A stretch of DNA of 64,000 bases, taken from assembly GCA_902800365.1 (NCBI GenBank), contig CADCEF010000032.1:1-64000 (forward strand). The letters are read 5' to 3'. The notes beneath the pieces were generated by a model, which was given only the letters and a program-made list of their open reading frames with translations, ran no database searches and was not told the origin of the DNA. Shown piece by piece: positions 41,001 through 48,564 of the stretch; the first letter of the stretch is position 1, and each line of letters begins with the position of its first letter. Source of the DNA: an uncultured Prevotella sp. (GTDB lineage Bacteria > Bacteroidota > Bacteroidia > Bacteroidales > Bacteroidaceae). A program made the position numbers and the translations under genes.

Positions 41001-41200
41001 GCCACCTGCTGTTCAACCTCCTCGCTGGTGGCACCAGGATAAACTGCCACTACCACACCCTGACGGATGGTGGCATGGGGGAATTCGTCCTTCGGCATTA
41101 TATACATGCCGTAGATGCCCATCATAAACAGGATGCCTACGATGAGCAATGTTATCGAGTAATGCTCCAAAGGCCATCGGAGCCAATTAACATTTTTCAT
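38090..41200 (-). CDS. RND-family efflux permease
   Basis: A 1036-residue inner-membrane pump of the AcrB/MdtB type with twelve predicted helices and two large periplasmic loops. Conserved parts include the N-terminal ITLLIVGILFMMGIYGMYIM, PGATSEEVEQQVARPLE, IVVLGMIVDNSIVVIDGYLE (the charged TM4 region) and the C-terminal half repeat. It exports substrates by proton antiport. It works with the adaptor encoded upstream (19-nt gap) and the channel downstream. Drug, bile-acid or heavy-metal specificity cannot be told; the sequence looks like the hydrophobic-compound group. Confidence 0.92.
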   Translation of the reverse strand: MKNVNWLRWPLEHYSITLLIVGILFMMGIYGMYIMPKDEFPHATIRQGVVVAVYPGATSEEVEQQVARPLERYLFTYGEVNRVKTTTQSQNGMCIVMVKLNDDVNNKDEVWSKIKHGLNGFKAQLPSGVLAIVVNDDFGNTSALLIAIESDQRSYRELKQYSDDLSDRLRRIPSVANVKLFGEQKEQISLYIDRQRLQAYGIGQQMLFSRLQAQGITTMSGSISDDDQQIPIHVEAQENSEEEIANQIIFSDPVTGKVARVRDVARVVREYEPMSSRIEQDGHPCVLLSMEMTPGNNVVEYGREVDKVLNDFRQNELPEDVKVTRIADKPKVVAMSVSDFLRDLLISMAIIILVMMVLFPIRSAIVAAITIPLSTFVSVAIMYMMGIELNIVTLAALIVVLGMIVDNSIVVIDGYLEYLGKGFKPFDAAIESARQYFMPMLLATICICAIFYPFLITMKGMFHDCLEDFPVTITINLMVSLVLAVTVIPFLETRIIKPDKVSTDGNAITKWVQRTYDKVLDFTFAHPWLTIGGGIGVILLSTLIAPTLKIRLFPYADRDQFAVEIFLPDGKGLSETEVIADSVQHVLSNDERITSITGFIGCSSPRFMDAYAPQMAGANYAQFIVNTKSDKATIDLLAQYQPQLSEAFPNAYVKFKRLDYLEVSELEYRFYGDNLDSLHVVAERLMERMRKMPELEWVHTDYFQPYPIINVELDPVTSAQLGITRTTAQLALSATSSDLRVGQIWEDNYELPIVVKDDTDMTFSDVANLGIASPASMVSGGLRSTNSTVPLRQIAKVQPKWSESRIMHRGGERCITVTAQFAQGVFTAPVEKEIARIMNEDIKLPEGVRAEVGGEIEYGEEAMPQIYGGIIIAEIIVFFFLLFNFKKFGVTTVCMVALALMVPGALIGLGLMNRALGLTSIFGLITLMGMIMRNEILIFEHAIDLIKQHVAANGDWKVDRKAYNQAVRQAAYDAGKRRMVPIFLTTATTAVGVVPMIIAQSSFWMPVGVTIFAGGIGSLIMVVTMLPVIYWKVSTK

Positions 41201-41219
41201 AATCTTCAGTGTTCAATGG

Positions 41220-42236
41220 TCAATAAACCACCTTGGTGTTTTCACTAAGTTTCTGATATCCCTCGGTAACTATGCGGCCACCCTCGGCGATGCCATCAGT
41301 GATGACAATGCGGTTACCCATAGTCTCGCCCGTATGTACAGTTGCACGGTGAGCAGTACTGTCGTTGGCCACCGTCCACACGAAAAGCGAACCATCGGCC
41401 TTGCGCTGAACAGCCGTTACGGGAAGACTAAGCTCCTTGGTTGGTTTCTCTATATTGCCAAACTGCACGCTGGCCACCATACCTGGCAGCAGCTTGCGCT
41501 CGCCATTAGCCACATGGATGCGAATATCGTAAGTATGTGTAAGAGCATCGGCCTGAACGCCTTTTTCTATCCTACCGCCAGTATAACTACCATTTATAGC
41601 CTCCACCTTAATTATAGAAGAGGTGTTAGCACCAATGCCGCTGATTTCGGCCTCGGGTATAGAAACCTTCACTTTCACGGTAGATATATCGAGGATGCTG
41701 ACTACAGACTGCGAGGGCATTGCCGTCTCGCCTGCATTAACCAAACGCTTGCCTACGATACCGCTAACAGGAGCAACGAGCCGACAATCAGCAAGGTTCT
41801 TTTTAGCTACTTCAAGTTGCGACTTAGCTTGAGCCACCTTGCTCTGTATCTCTACCCACTGAACCTCGGGCAGCGATCCGTTGTCGTGTAACATCTTGTA
41901 TCGCTCTAAGGCATCGTTTGCCTGATTCATCTGAGCCTCAGCACCATTTAATAGGTTACGCGCCTGCGTGTCGTCCATCTCGGCTATCAGCTGACCTTTG
42001 GCAACTGCCTGCCCTTCGTTCACCAGCATGCGTTTAACCACACCCATACTTGTGAAGCTAACGGCAGTAGCCTCGCACTCTTCAATAATACCTACATACG
42101 TCTGACCACTCGCATTCAATGCGGTTGATACAATTTCTGTCGTCACTCTCGTTGGAGCCTTTTCATTCTGCTCCTTCTTGCTTGTACAACTGCTAACCAA
42201 AATCACCGAAAGCAGCATCAAAATACTCTTATTCAT
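41220..42236 (-). CDS. RND efflux periplasmic adaptor lipoprotein
   Basis: A 338-residue membrane-fusion protein. Lipobox VSSC at about residues 14-17 of the signal. VNEGQAVAKGQLIAEMDDTQ is the first half of the lipoyl-like domain, a coiled-coil hairpin follows, then VAPVSGIVGKRLVNAGETA closes the lipoyl fold, and a beta-barrel ends with TEGYQKLSENTKVV. It links the pump to the outer-membrane channel. First gene of the three-gene operon. Confidence 0.9.
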   Translation of the reverse strand: MNKSILMLLSVILVSSCTSKKEQNEKAPTRVTTEIVSTALNASGQTYVGIIEECEATAVSFTSMGVVKRMLVNEGQAVAKGQLIAEMDDTQARNLLNGAEAQMNQANDALERYKMLHDNGSLPEVQWVEIQSKVAQAKSQLEVAKKNLADCRLVAPVSGIVGKRLVNAGETAMPSQSVVSILDISTVKVKVSIPEAEISGIGANTSSIIKVEAINGSYTGGRIEKGVQADALTHTYDIRIHVANGERKLLPGMVASVQFGNIEKPTKELSLPVTAVQRKADGSLFVWTVANDSTAHRATVHTGETMGNRIVITDGIAEGGRIVTEGYQKLSENTKVVY

Positions 42237-42259
42237 AACAAATATTTAAATTCTGGGTG

Positions 42260-42267
42260 CAAATTTA
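42260..42267 (-). promoter_or_regulatory. -7 box of the efflux operon
   Basis: TAAATTTG on the minus strand, 23 nt before the adaptor start. No -33 TTG at a good distance, so an activator may be required. Confidence 0.4.
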
Positions 42268-42287
42268 GTACAAAATCGGCCATTATC

Positions 42288-42346
42288 TATGTTCAATTTC
42301 ACCACAATTATTATCAAATTATCTATATATATCCAAATAGAACATA
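42288..42346. promoter_or_regulatory. Inverted repeat between efflux operon and AraC regulator
   Basis: TATGTTCAATTT (42288-42299) and AAATAGAACATA (42335-42346) match as inverted copies at 11 of 12 positions, centres about 47 bp apart, in the divergent gap. They are candidate operator half-sites. Confidence 0.55.
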
Positions 42347-42386
42347 AAAAACGCTATATTAAACACCAAATTTGAGAAATAATGAT

Positions 42387-42394
42387 TACTTTTG
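42387..42394 (+). promoter_or_regulatory. -7 box of the AraC regulator gene
   Basis: TACTTTTG ends 4 nt before the ATG at 42399, so the message would be leaderless if the box is used. Confidence 0.45.
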
Positions 42395-42398
42395 CCAC

Positions 42399-43277
42399 AT
42401 GAAACAGCAAGAAGAGATTACGATTCAGTCATTGGCGAACAATGAAGACGTACAAATTGGCTATTCGGACAACGAGATAGTCATTGTTGACGGTTTTCAG
42501 CAATTTACACAGTTAAACACTGCTCATGTGGCCATGAATGCCGTTGTGATATGTACCAACGGCAAAGCACAAGCACAGATGAACGGCAGACATATGGAAC
42601 TGCACAAAAACCAAGTTGGCATTATTCCGCAGAACGTAACGGTGACCGATGTGATGATTAGTCCCGATTTCGACTTGAAAGGCTTGTTCCTTACCAATCG
42701 CATCTTGCGCAATTTCCTAAATGAGAAAATCAGTATCTGGAACGACATGATGTATATCCATCGCCAGCATATAGTAACGATGGACGAAGACGAGATACTA
42801 TTCTACACCCACTTCTACGACATGATAACTCTGGCTATCGAACGAGGCAAGGAGAATCCGTATCACACAGAAATCATTCAGGCTTTGCTACGTTCGGCCA
42901 TCCTCGGTCTTTGCGGCGCAATGAAGTGGATGCTGGCGAACGAGAATCATGAGACACATTCAAACGATAGCCACTTCCAACGTTTTCTCGACCTGCTGCA
43001 ATCTACCGATGTGAAGCATCGAACGGTTGAAGCTTATGCCAACGATCTTTGCATCTCGCCAAAATATCTTACCACCATCTGCAAAAAGAATTCGGGCAAG
43101 ACGGCCATCGAATGGATTACGGAACATGTATTGGAGGATATACGCTACTATCTGAAACAGACCGACCTAAGCATGAAGCAGATTTGCGACCAGCTGGGGT
43201 TCCCCAACCCATCGTTCTTCGGAAAGTACGTAAAAGATCATTTCGGCATGACGCCGATGGAATTCAGAAACAGTTAG
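42399..43277 (+). CDS. AraC-family transcriptional regulator
   Basis: A 292-residue regulator: an N-terminal cupin-like sensor (about 1-160) and a C-terminal double HTH (about 195-292) with CISPKYLTTICKKNSGKTAI and QLGFPNPSFFGKYVKDHFGM. ATG 42399 is preferred over an upstream in-frame start. It is divergent from the RND efflux operon, and an inverted repeat lies between them, so it probably controls that operon in response to a small ligand. Confidence 0.88.
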   Translation: MKQQEEITIQSLANNEDVQIGYSDNEIVIVDGFQQFTQLNTAHVAMNAVVICTNGKAQAQMNGRHMELHKNQVGIIPQNVTVTDVMISPDFDLKGLFLTNRILRNFLNEKISIWNDMMYIHRQHIVTMDEDEILFYTHFYDMITLAIERGKENPYHTEIIQALLRSAILGLCGAMKWMLANENHETHSNDSHFQRFLDLLQSTDVKHRTVEAYANDLCISPKYLTTICKKNSGKTAIEWITEHVLEDIRYYLKQTDLSMKQICDQLGFPNPSFFGKYVKDHFGMTPMEFRNS

Positions 43278-43283
43278 AACTAT

Positions 43284-43877
43284 ATGAAAAAGATATTATT
43301 CCTTCATGGGTTTTATGCCAGCGGCAGTTGTGTACCAGCCTTGGCATTGAGGGAGGCTTTCGAGGGGAAAGCCATCGTACTCACACCCGACCTACCTCTC
43401 CACCCTGCCGACGCAATAAAACTTATCAGAGAAATATGTGAATCAGAAAAGCCGGATATTATTGTAGGCAACAGTTGTGGCTCATTCTACGCTCAGATGA
43501 TATCACCCATCGTCGGTGTGCCGGCACTTCTTGGTAATCCTCATTTCAAAATGTCAGATTTCCTGCGCGAACGCATAGGCAGTCATCAATACAAATCGCC
43601 AAGAGCCGACGGAAATCAGAACTTTACGATTACAGAAGAACTTGTTAAGGAATTTGAGGAAATAGAGGCACACCAGTTTGACTCCTGCAGTATAGAGAAT
43701 AAGGAACGCATATGGGGTATCTTCGGTGAAGAAGATACCCTAGCCCACTTTGAGCCGCTATTCCTGCAGTATTATCTCAAATCGTACCACTTCCCTGGTG
43801 GGCATACACCGACAGCAGAACAATTCCAAACCTGGTACTGCCCACTCATCGAGAAAATGATGATGACTATCCGATAG
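43284..43877 (+). CDS. YqiA/YcfP-like alpha/beta-hydrolase
   Basis: A 197-residue esterase-type protein: HGFYASGSC near the N-terminus is the oxyanion segment, GNSCGSF (about 67-73) the nucleophile elbow GxSxG, and GGH near the C-terminus the catalytic histidine. It belongs with the short YqiA family, which cleaves small acyl esters. It starts 6 nt after the AraC gene and overlaps the convergent kinase-like gene by 11 nt. Confidence 0.8.
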   Translation: MKKILFLHGFYASGSCVPALALREAFEGKAIVLTPDLPLHPADAIKLIREICESEKPDIIVGNSCGSFYAQMISPIVGVPALLGNPHFKMSDFLRERIGSHQYKSPRADGNQNFTITEELVKEFEEIEAHQFDSCSIENKERIWGIFGEEDTLAHFEPLFLQYYLKSYHFPGGHTPTAEQFQTWYCPLIEKMMMTIR

Positions 43878-44502
43878 TCTTCAAAATGATGTCAACCACC
43901 TCTTCTTCTGTCTTGCCGTCCATACTGATAACGAGGTTATAGTTGCGGGTATCGTAACGCGATGTACCAGAGAATTTCTTCACATACTCTTCGCGCATCT
44001 TGTCGACCTTCTCAATAACCTTCTTGGCATCAGCCTCACTCAATCCCTGCTTGCGCATTACACGCTCCAAACGGTAAGGCATAGAAGCCTGGATGAAAAT
44101 GTTGAAATGATTGGGATGATTCTTGAATATAGAGAAACCCAAACGACCTGCGATAACGCACGACTCCTCTTCGGCTATGCCAAGCAGAATCTCCTTCTCG
44201 GCCTTATATACGTTCTCGGTTGTAGGTTCCTGAGGTCCGTCTTTCCATCTCTCGTAAGGAGTGTAGCTTAGTCCATGACCAATGCTTCCTACTCGCATAA
44301 AATCTGCCCACCAACTTTCTTTCTTACCTTTAAGACGCTCTATCTCATCGATAGTGAGATTGAACTTCTCTTCTATAGCCCTGACATGTGCTTTGTCGAA
44401 AAATTCAACACCAAGTTTTTCGGCCAGCAAACGTCCAACTGTACGACCGCCACTACCTAATTCGCGATTAATAGTAACGACAAATTTCTGATTTCTATCC
44501 AT
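43867..44502 (-). CDS. Cytidylate-kinase-like protein
   Basis: A 211-residue P-loop protein of the Cytidylate_kin2 family: TINRELGSGGRTVGRLLAEK is the nucleotide-binding loop region, AGRLGFSIF and RYDTRNYNLVI follow. Family members resemble CMP kinase but their substrate is often unproven. The Gly-rich loop SGGRTVG differs from canonical GKS/T, a noted trait of this subfamily. Confidence 0.85.
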   Translation of the reverse strand: MDRNQKFVVTINRELGSGGRTVGRLLAEKLGVEFFDKAHVRAIEEKFNLTIDEIERLKGKKESWWADFMRVGSIGHGLSYTPYERWKDGPQEPTTENVYKAEKEILLGIAEEESCVIAGRLGFSIFKNHPNHFNIFIQASMPYRLERVMRKQGLSEADAKKVIEKVDKMREEYVKKFSGTSRYDTRNYNLVISMDGKTEEEVVDIILKTIG

Positions 44503-44531
44503 AATAGTAATATTTATCTGTTATAGTTTTA

Positions 44532-46229
44532 TTATTCCTCCATTAGTTTACGATAACGTGCACGTTTGGGTTCTTCAAGTCCAAGGCGCTGGGCTTTATT
44601 GCTCTCGTATTCGCTATAGTTACCCTCGAAGTAGAACACATTACCCTCGCCCTCAAATGCAAGAATGTGTGTACAAATACGGTCGAGGAACCAACGGTCG
44701 TGACTGATGATAACAGCACAACCAGCAAAAGCCTCAAGACCTTCCTCAAGAGCACGAAGGGTGTTAACATCGATATCGTTTGTAGGCTCGTCGAGCAACA
44801 GCACATTGCCTTCTTGCTTCAACGCGATGGCCAGATGCAGGCGGTTTCGCTCACCACCCGACAGCACCCCACACTTCTTTTCCTGATCTGCTCCACTGAA
44901 ATTGAAACGACTAAGGTATGCACGAACATTTACATCCTTGCCACCCATACGGATAGTTTCGTTACCCTGCGACACGACCTCGTAGACAGACTTTGTAGGA
45001 TCGATATCCTTGTGCTGCTGGTCGACATACGACAGCTTTACTGTTTCGCCCACTGCAAACGAGCCAGCATCGGCCTGCTCCAATCCCATGATAAGTCGGA
45101 ACAGTGTAGTCTTACCAGCTCCGTTAGGACCAATAACACCTACGATACCATTTGGTGGCAGGTTGAAGTTAAGATCGGTAAACAGCGTTTTCTCGGGATA
45201 AGACTTTGCCACATGCTCTGCCTCGATAACCTTATTACCCAATCGTGGTCCATTGGGGATGAATATCTCGAGTTTCTCTTCCTTCTGTTTCTGCTCCTCG
45301 TTAAGCATCATCTCGTAAGAATTGAGTCGGGCCTTACCCTTAGCATGACGTGCTTTTGGAGCCATACGAACCCACTCCAACTCTCGCTCCAGAGTCTTGC
45401 GGCGCTTAGAGGCAGATTTCTCCTCCTGGGCCAATCGCTGACTCTTCTGCTCCAGCCACGATGAGTAGTTACCCTTCCAGGGGATACCTTCACCACGGTC
45501 CAACTCAAGTATCCACTCGGCCACATCGTCGAGGAAGTAGCGGTCGTGGGTAACAGCGATTACGGTACCCTCATACTGCTGCAAGTGCTGCTCAAGCCAA
45601 TCAATAGATTCTGCATCAAGATGGTTGGTAGGCTCGTCAAGCAGAAGCACATCAGGTTTCTGAAGCAGCAGACGGCACAATGCTACACGGCGGCGCTCAC
45701 CACCTGAGAGGTTCTTAACATTCCAATCACCTGGAGGACAGTTGAGTGCTGCCATAGCACGATCGAGTTTGGAATCCATGTTCCAAGCATCGGTAGAGTC
45801 GATGATGTCCTGAAGCTCTGCCTGACGTTGCATCAGCTTACCCATCTTGTCAGGATCCTCGTAATACTCGGGTAGTCCGAACTTTACGTTAATATCATCG
45901 TATTCAGCAAGTGCGTCGTAAACGTGCTGCACGCCTTCCATAACATTCTCCTTTACAGTTTTCTCCTCGTTGAGTGGCGGGTCCTGTGGCAGATATCCCA
46001 CAGTGTAGCCAGGGCTCCATACAACGTTGCCCTGATACTGCTGATCCAATCCAGCAATGATCTTCATCAGTGTTGATTTACCTGCACCGTTCAATCCGAT
46101 GATACCAATCTTGGCACCATAGAAGAAACTTAGGTAGATGTTTTTGAGCACTTGCTTCTGATTCTGCTGGATGGTTTTGCTCACACCAACCATCGAGAAG
46201 ATTATTTTCTTATCGTCAACTGTTGCCAT
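44532..46229 (-). CDS. ettA: Energy-dependent translational throttle protein EttA
   Basis: A 565-residue ABC-F ATPase with two nucleotide-binding domains: Walker A GLNGAGKST and GPNGAGKTT, signature LSGGERRRVALCRLLL and LSGGERNRLHLAIAL, Walker B LLLDEPTNHLD and LLLDEPTNDID. The linker arm between domains (LEWVRMAPKARHAKGKARLN) is the EttA-type P-site tRNA interaction motif. It binds the ribosome E site and gates translation by ADP/ATP ratio. Start at 46229 (MATVDDKKIIF) rather than the upstream in-frame Met. Confidence 0.93.
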   Translation of the reverse strand: MATVDDKKIIFSMVGVSKTIQQNQKQVLKNIYLSFFYGAKIGIIGLNGAGKSTLMKIIAGLDQQYQGNVVWSPGYTVGYLPQDPPLNEEKTVKENVMEGVQHVYDALAEYDDINVKFGLPEYYEDPDKMGKLMQRQAELQDIIDSTDAWNMDSKLDRAMAALNCPPGDWNVKNLSGGERRRVALCRLLLQKPDVLLLDEPTNHLDAESIDWLEQHLQQYEGTVIAVTHDRYFLDDVAEWILELDRGEGIPWKGNYSSWLEQKSQRLAQEEKSASKRRKTLERELEWVRMAPKARHAKGKARLNSYEMMLNEEQKQKEEKLEIFIPNGPRLGNKVIEAEHVAKSYPEKTLFTDLNFNLPPNGIVGVIGPNGAGKTTLFRLIMGLEQADAGSFAVGETVKLSYVDQQHKDIDPTKSVYEVVSQGNETIRMGGKDVNVRAYLSRFNFSGADQEKKCGVLSGGERNRLHLAIALKQEGNVLLLDEPTNDIDVNTLRALEEGLEAFAGCAVIISHDRWFLDRICTHILAFEGEGNVFYFEGNYSEYESNKAQRLGLEEPKRARYRKLMEE

Positions 46230-46304
46230 ATTACTATTAGTTACTATATTTTTTGCAAATATACAAAAAAACTTCAATACCGGTGCGTTTTTGAGCTTTT
46301 TTCT

Positions 46305-46334
46305 TTGTAGTACAGATTATTTTGCGTATTTTTG
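46305..46334 (+). promoter_or_regulatory. Promoter of the Dabb gene
   Basis: -33 TTG (46305-46307), 19-nt spacer, -7 TATTTTTG (46327-46334), 31 nt before the ATG. Confidence 0.65.
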
Positions 46335-46365
46335 CAACATTCGAATCACTAATAATAATAAAGGT

Positions 46366-46671
46366 ATGGTAAAGCACATTATTCTCTGGACACTGAATCC
46401 AGAACTCTCTGAAGAGGAGAAAAAGAAGGTAAAGGCAGAAATCAAGGCAGGTCTTGAAGGATTGGTAGGCAAGGTTCCAGGTCTGCTTGATGTAAAAGTA
46501 CACATCGATGGTCGTCTGGCATCGTCGAACGCCGACTTGATGCTCGACAGCACACTTGAGAGCGAGGAAGCTCTGAAGGGCTACGCTGTTCATCCTGAGC
46601 ACGTGGCAGTAGCAAATGGTAAGGTTCGACCCTACACCGTTCAGCGCTCTTGCCTCGATTTCGAGATTTAA
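46366..46671 (+). CDS. Dabb (stress-responsive A/B barrel) protein
   Basis: A 101-residue ferredoxin-like dimeric barrel: MVKHIILWTLNP at the start, KVPGLLDVKVHID and the YAVHPEHVAV segment near the end are the Dabb hallmarks. The ATG at 46366 is used because an upstream in-frame extension would add hydrophobic non-family sequence. Function in bacteria is undefined; plant homologues include boiling-stable and cyclase proteins. Confidence 0.88.
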   Translation: MVKHIILWTLNPELSEEEKKKVKAEIKAGLEGLVGKVPGLLDVKVHIDGRLASSNADLMLDSTLESEEALKGYAVHPEHVAVANGKVRPYTVQRSCLDFEI

Positions 46672-46727
46672 ATCATATAATAGAGACGGTGTTCTCCATA
46701 TGTTTGTATGCAGAATGCAAAAGGTTA

Positions 46728-46759
46728 TAAAAAATAAGCCCCGCCGATTGGCGAGGCTT
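46728..46759 (-). terminator. Terminator of the GGGtGRT operon
   Basis: AAGCCCCGCC (46736-46745) and GGCGAGGCTT (46750-46759) form a 10-bp stem with one mismatch; on the minus strand T6 follows. Confidence 0.75.
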
Positions 46760-46783
46760 AATTTATAATAGCTCAAGAAATAA

Positions 46784-47800
46784 TTACTTCTTGTTCAGGG
46801 CGAGGTCGATAGCAACAGCTACAGATACTGTTGCACCTACCATTGGGTTGTTACCCATACCCAGGAAGCCCATCATCTCTACGTGAGCAGGAACTGAAGA
46901 TGAACCTGCGAACTGAGCGTCTGAGTGCATACGACCCATAGTATCAGTCATACCGTAAGAAGCAGGACCGGCTGCCATGTTGTCTGGGTGAAGTGTACGA
47001 CCAGTACCACCACCAGAAGCTACTGAGAAGTAAGGCTTACCAGCGAGTACGCGCTCCTTCTTGTAAGTACCAGCTACTGGGTGCTGGAAACGTGTTGGGT
47101 TTGTAGAGTTACCAGTGATTGATACGTCTACGTTCTCCTTCCACAGGATAGCTACACCCTCACGTACGTCGTCAGCGCCATAGCACTTAACCTTCAGACG
47201 GCTGGGGTTGTTGCCATAAGGAACCTCCTTAACAACGTTCAGCTCGCCAGTGAAGTAGTCGAACTTGGTCTGTACGTATGTGAAACCGTTGATACGGCTG
47301 ATGATCTGAGCAGCGTCCTTACCAAGACCGTTCAGAATAACGCGAAGTGGCTTCTGACGTACCTTGTTTGCCATCTCAGCAATCTTGATAGCACCCTCGG
47401 CAGCAGCGAAGCTCTCGTGACCAGCGAGGAATGCGAAGCACTCAGTCTCCTCACGGAGCAGACGAGCAGCAAGGTTACCGTGACCGATACCTACCTTACG
47501 ATCGTCGGCTACTGATCCAGGGATACAGAAACTCTGCAGACCGATACCGATAGCCTCAGCAGCCTCGGCAGCTGTCTTCACGCCCTTCTTGATGGCGATT
47601 GCAGCACCACAAACATATGCCCACTTAGCGTTCTCGAAACAGATGAGCTGAGTGTCCTCACACATCTGATATGGATCGATACCAGCCTTTTCACAAATCT
47701 CATTGGCCTCCTCGATTGAGTTGATGCCATTCTCCTTCAGAGCAGCAAGAACCTGGTTGATACGGCGCTCCTGACTCTCAAACTGTACTTTTCTAATCAT
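46784..47800 (-). CDS. GGGtGRT protein
   Basis: A 338-residue soluble protein named for its motif, here SGGGTGRTLHPDNMAAGPAS at about 266-285. Other conserved stretches: GHGNLAARLLREETECFAFL and TGNSTNPTRFQHPVAGTYK. The function of the family is unknown. It overlaps by 4 nt the gene for an iron-sulfur scaffold-like protein, a pairing I recall as typical in anaerobes. The abundant Gly-rich loops suggest nucleotide or cofactor binding. Confidence 0.9.
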   Translation of the reverse strand: MIRKVQFESQERRINQVLAALKENGINSIEEANEICEKAGIDPYQMCEDTQLICFENAKWAYVCGAAIAIKKGVKTAAEAAEAIGIGLQSFCIPGSVADDRKVGIGHGNLAARLLREETECFAFLAGHESFAAAEGAIKIAEMANKVRQKPLRVILNGLGKDAAQIISRINGFTYVQTKFDYFTGELNVVKEVPYGNNPSRLKVKCYGADDVREGVAILWKENVDVSITGNSTNPTRFQHPVAGTYKKERVLAGKPYFSVASGGGTGRTLHPDNMAAGPASYGMTDTMGRMHSDAQFAGSSSVPAHVEMMGFLGMGNNPMVGATVSVAVAIDLALNKK

Positions 47801-48435
47801 TGTCGTATCCTCCTATCCTCGTTAGCGTCCATGCCGTTCTTAACAGCCTCCATCATCTTACCGAGGTGTACATACTCGTAACCGCAAACCTCGTTGTTAG
47901 CGTCGAGGTACTGCTTGGTGATGTAACCCTCAGTCAGCTCCAGATAACGTGTACCCTTAGCTACTGTACCGTAGAGAGTACCAGTCTGTGAGCGAAGACC
48001 CTTACCGAGGTCCTCAAGACCAGCGCCGATAGCCAGACCACCCTCAGAGAAGGCACTCTGTGTACGTCCGTAAACGATCTGAAGGAAAAGCTCGCGCATA
48101 GCGGTGTTGATAGCATCACATACAAGGTCGGTGTTCAGAGCCTCGAGGATAGTCTTACCAGGAAGAATCTCAGAAGCCATAGCTGCTGAGTGAGTCATAC
48201 CTGTACATCCGATAGTCTCAACAAGAGCCTCCTGGATAACACCGTCCTTAACGTTCAGGCTCAGCTTGCAGGCACCCTGCTGAGGTGCGCACCAGCCAAT
48301 ACCGTGGGTGTAACCAGAGATCTCCTTGATTTCTTTCACTGCAACCCACTTGCCCTCCTCGGGGATAGGTGCAGGTCCATGGTAAGCGCCCTTACAAACG
48401 CTACACATGTTCTCCACTTCTTTTGAATAAATCAT
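47797..48435 (-). CDS. NifU-like iron-sulfur scaffold protein
   Basis: A 212-residue protein with conserved cysteines: CSVCKGAYHGPAP near residues 11-23, WCAPQQGACKL at about 48-58, GCTGMTHSAAMASEIL with the NifU-type scaffold cysteine at about 76, and CDAIN at about 105. It resembles the NifU/IscU N-terminal fold with an added metal-binding start. Coupled to the GGGtGRT gene by a 4-nt overlap. The partner enzyme that receives the cluster is unknown. Met10 is an alternative start. Confidence 0.82.
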   Translation of the reverse strand: MIYSKEVENMCSVCKGAYHGPAPIPEEGKWVAVKEIKEISGYTHGIGWCAPQQGACKLSLNVKDGVIQEALVETIGCTGMTHSAAMASEILPGKTILEALNTDLVCDAINTAMRELFLQIVYGRTQSAFSEGGLAIGAGLEDLGKGLRSQTGTLYGTVAKGTRYLELTEGYITKQYLDANNEVCGYEYVHLGKMMEAVKNGMDANEDRRIRQ

Positions 48436-48564
48436 TGATAATAAAACATTTAAATGTTAAACAACTTAATATCTCCTTCTTTTTGACCTACAAAATTACT
48501 CCAAAAAATTGAATTAAACATTGTTAGTCTATATCATTTAGGAATTATTAACCAATACTACGTA

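Noticed and set aside
44667-45464. 265-codon plus-strand ORF opposite ettA
   Set aside because: Antisense to highly conserved ABC-F motifs.
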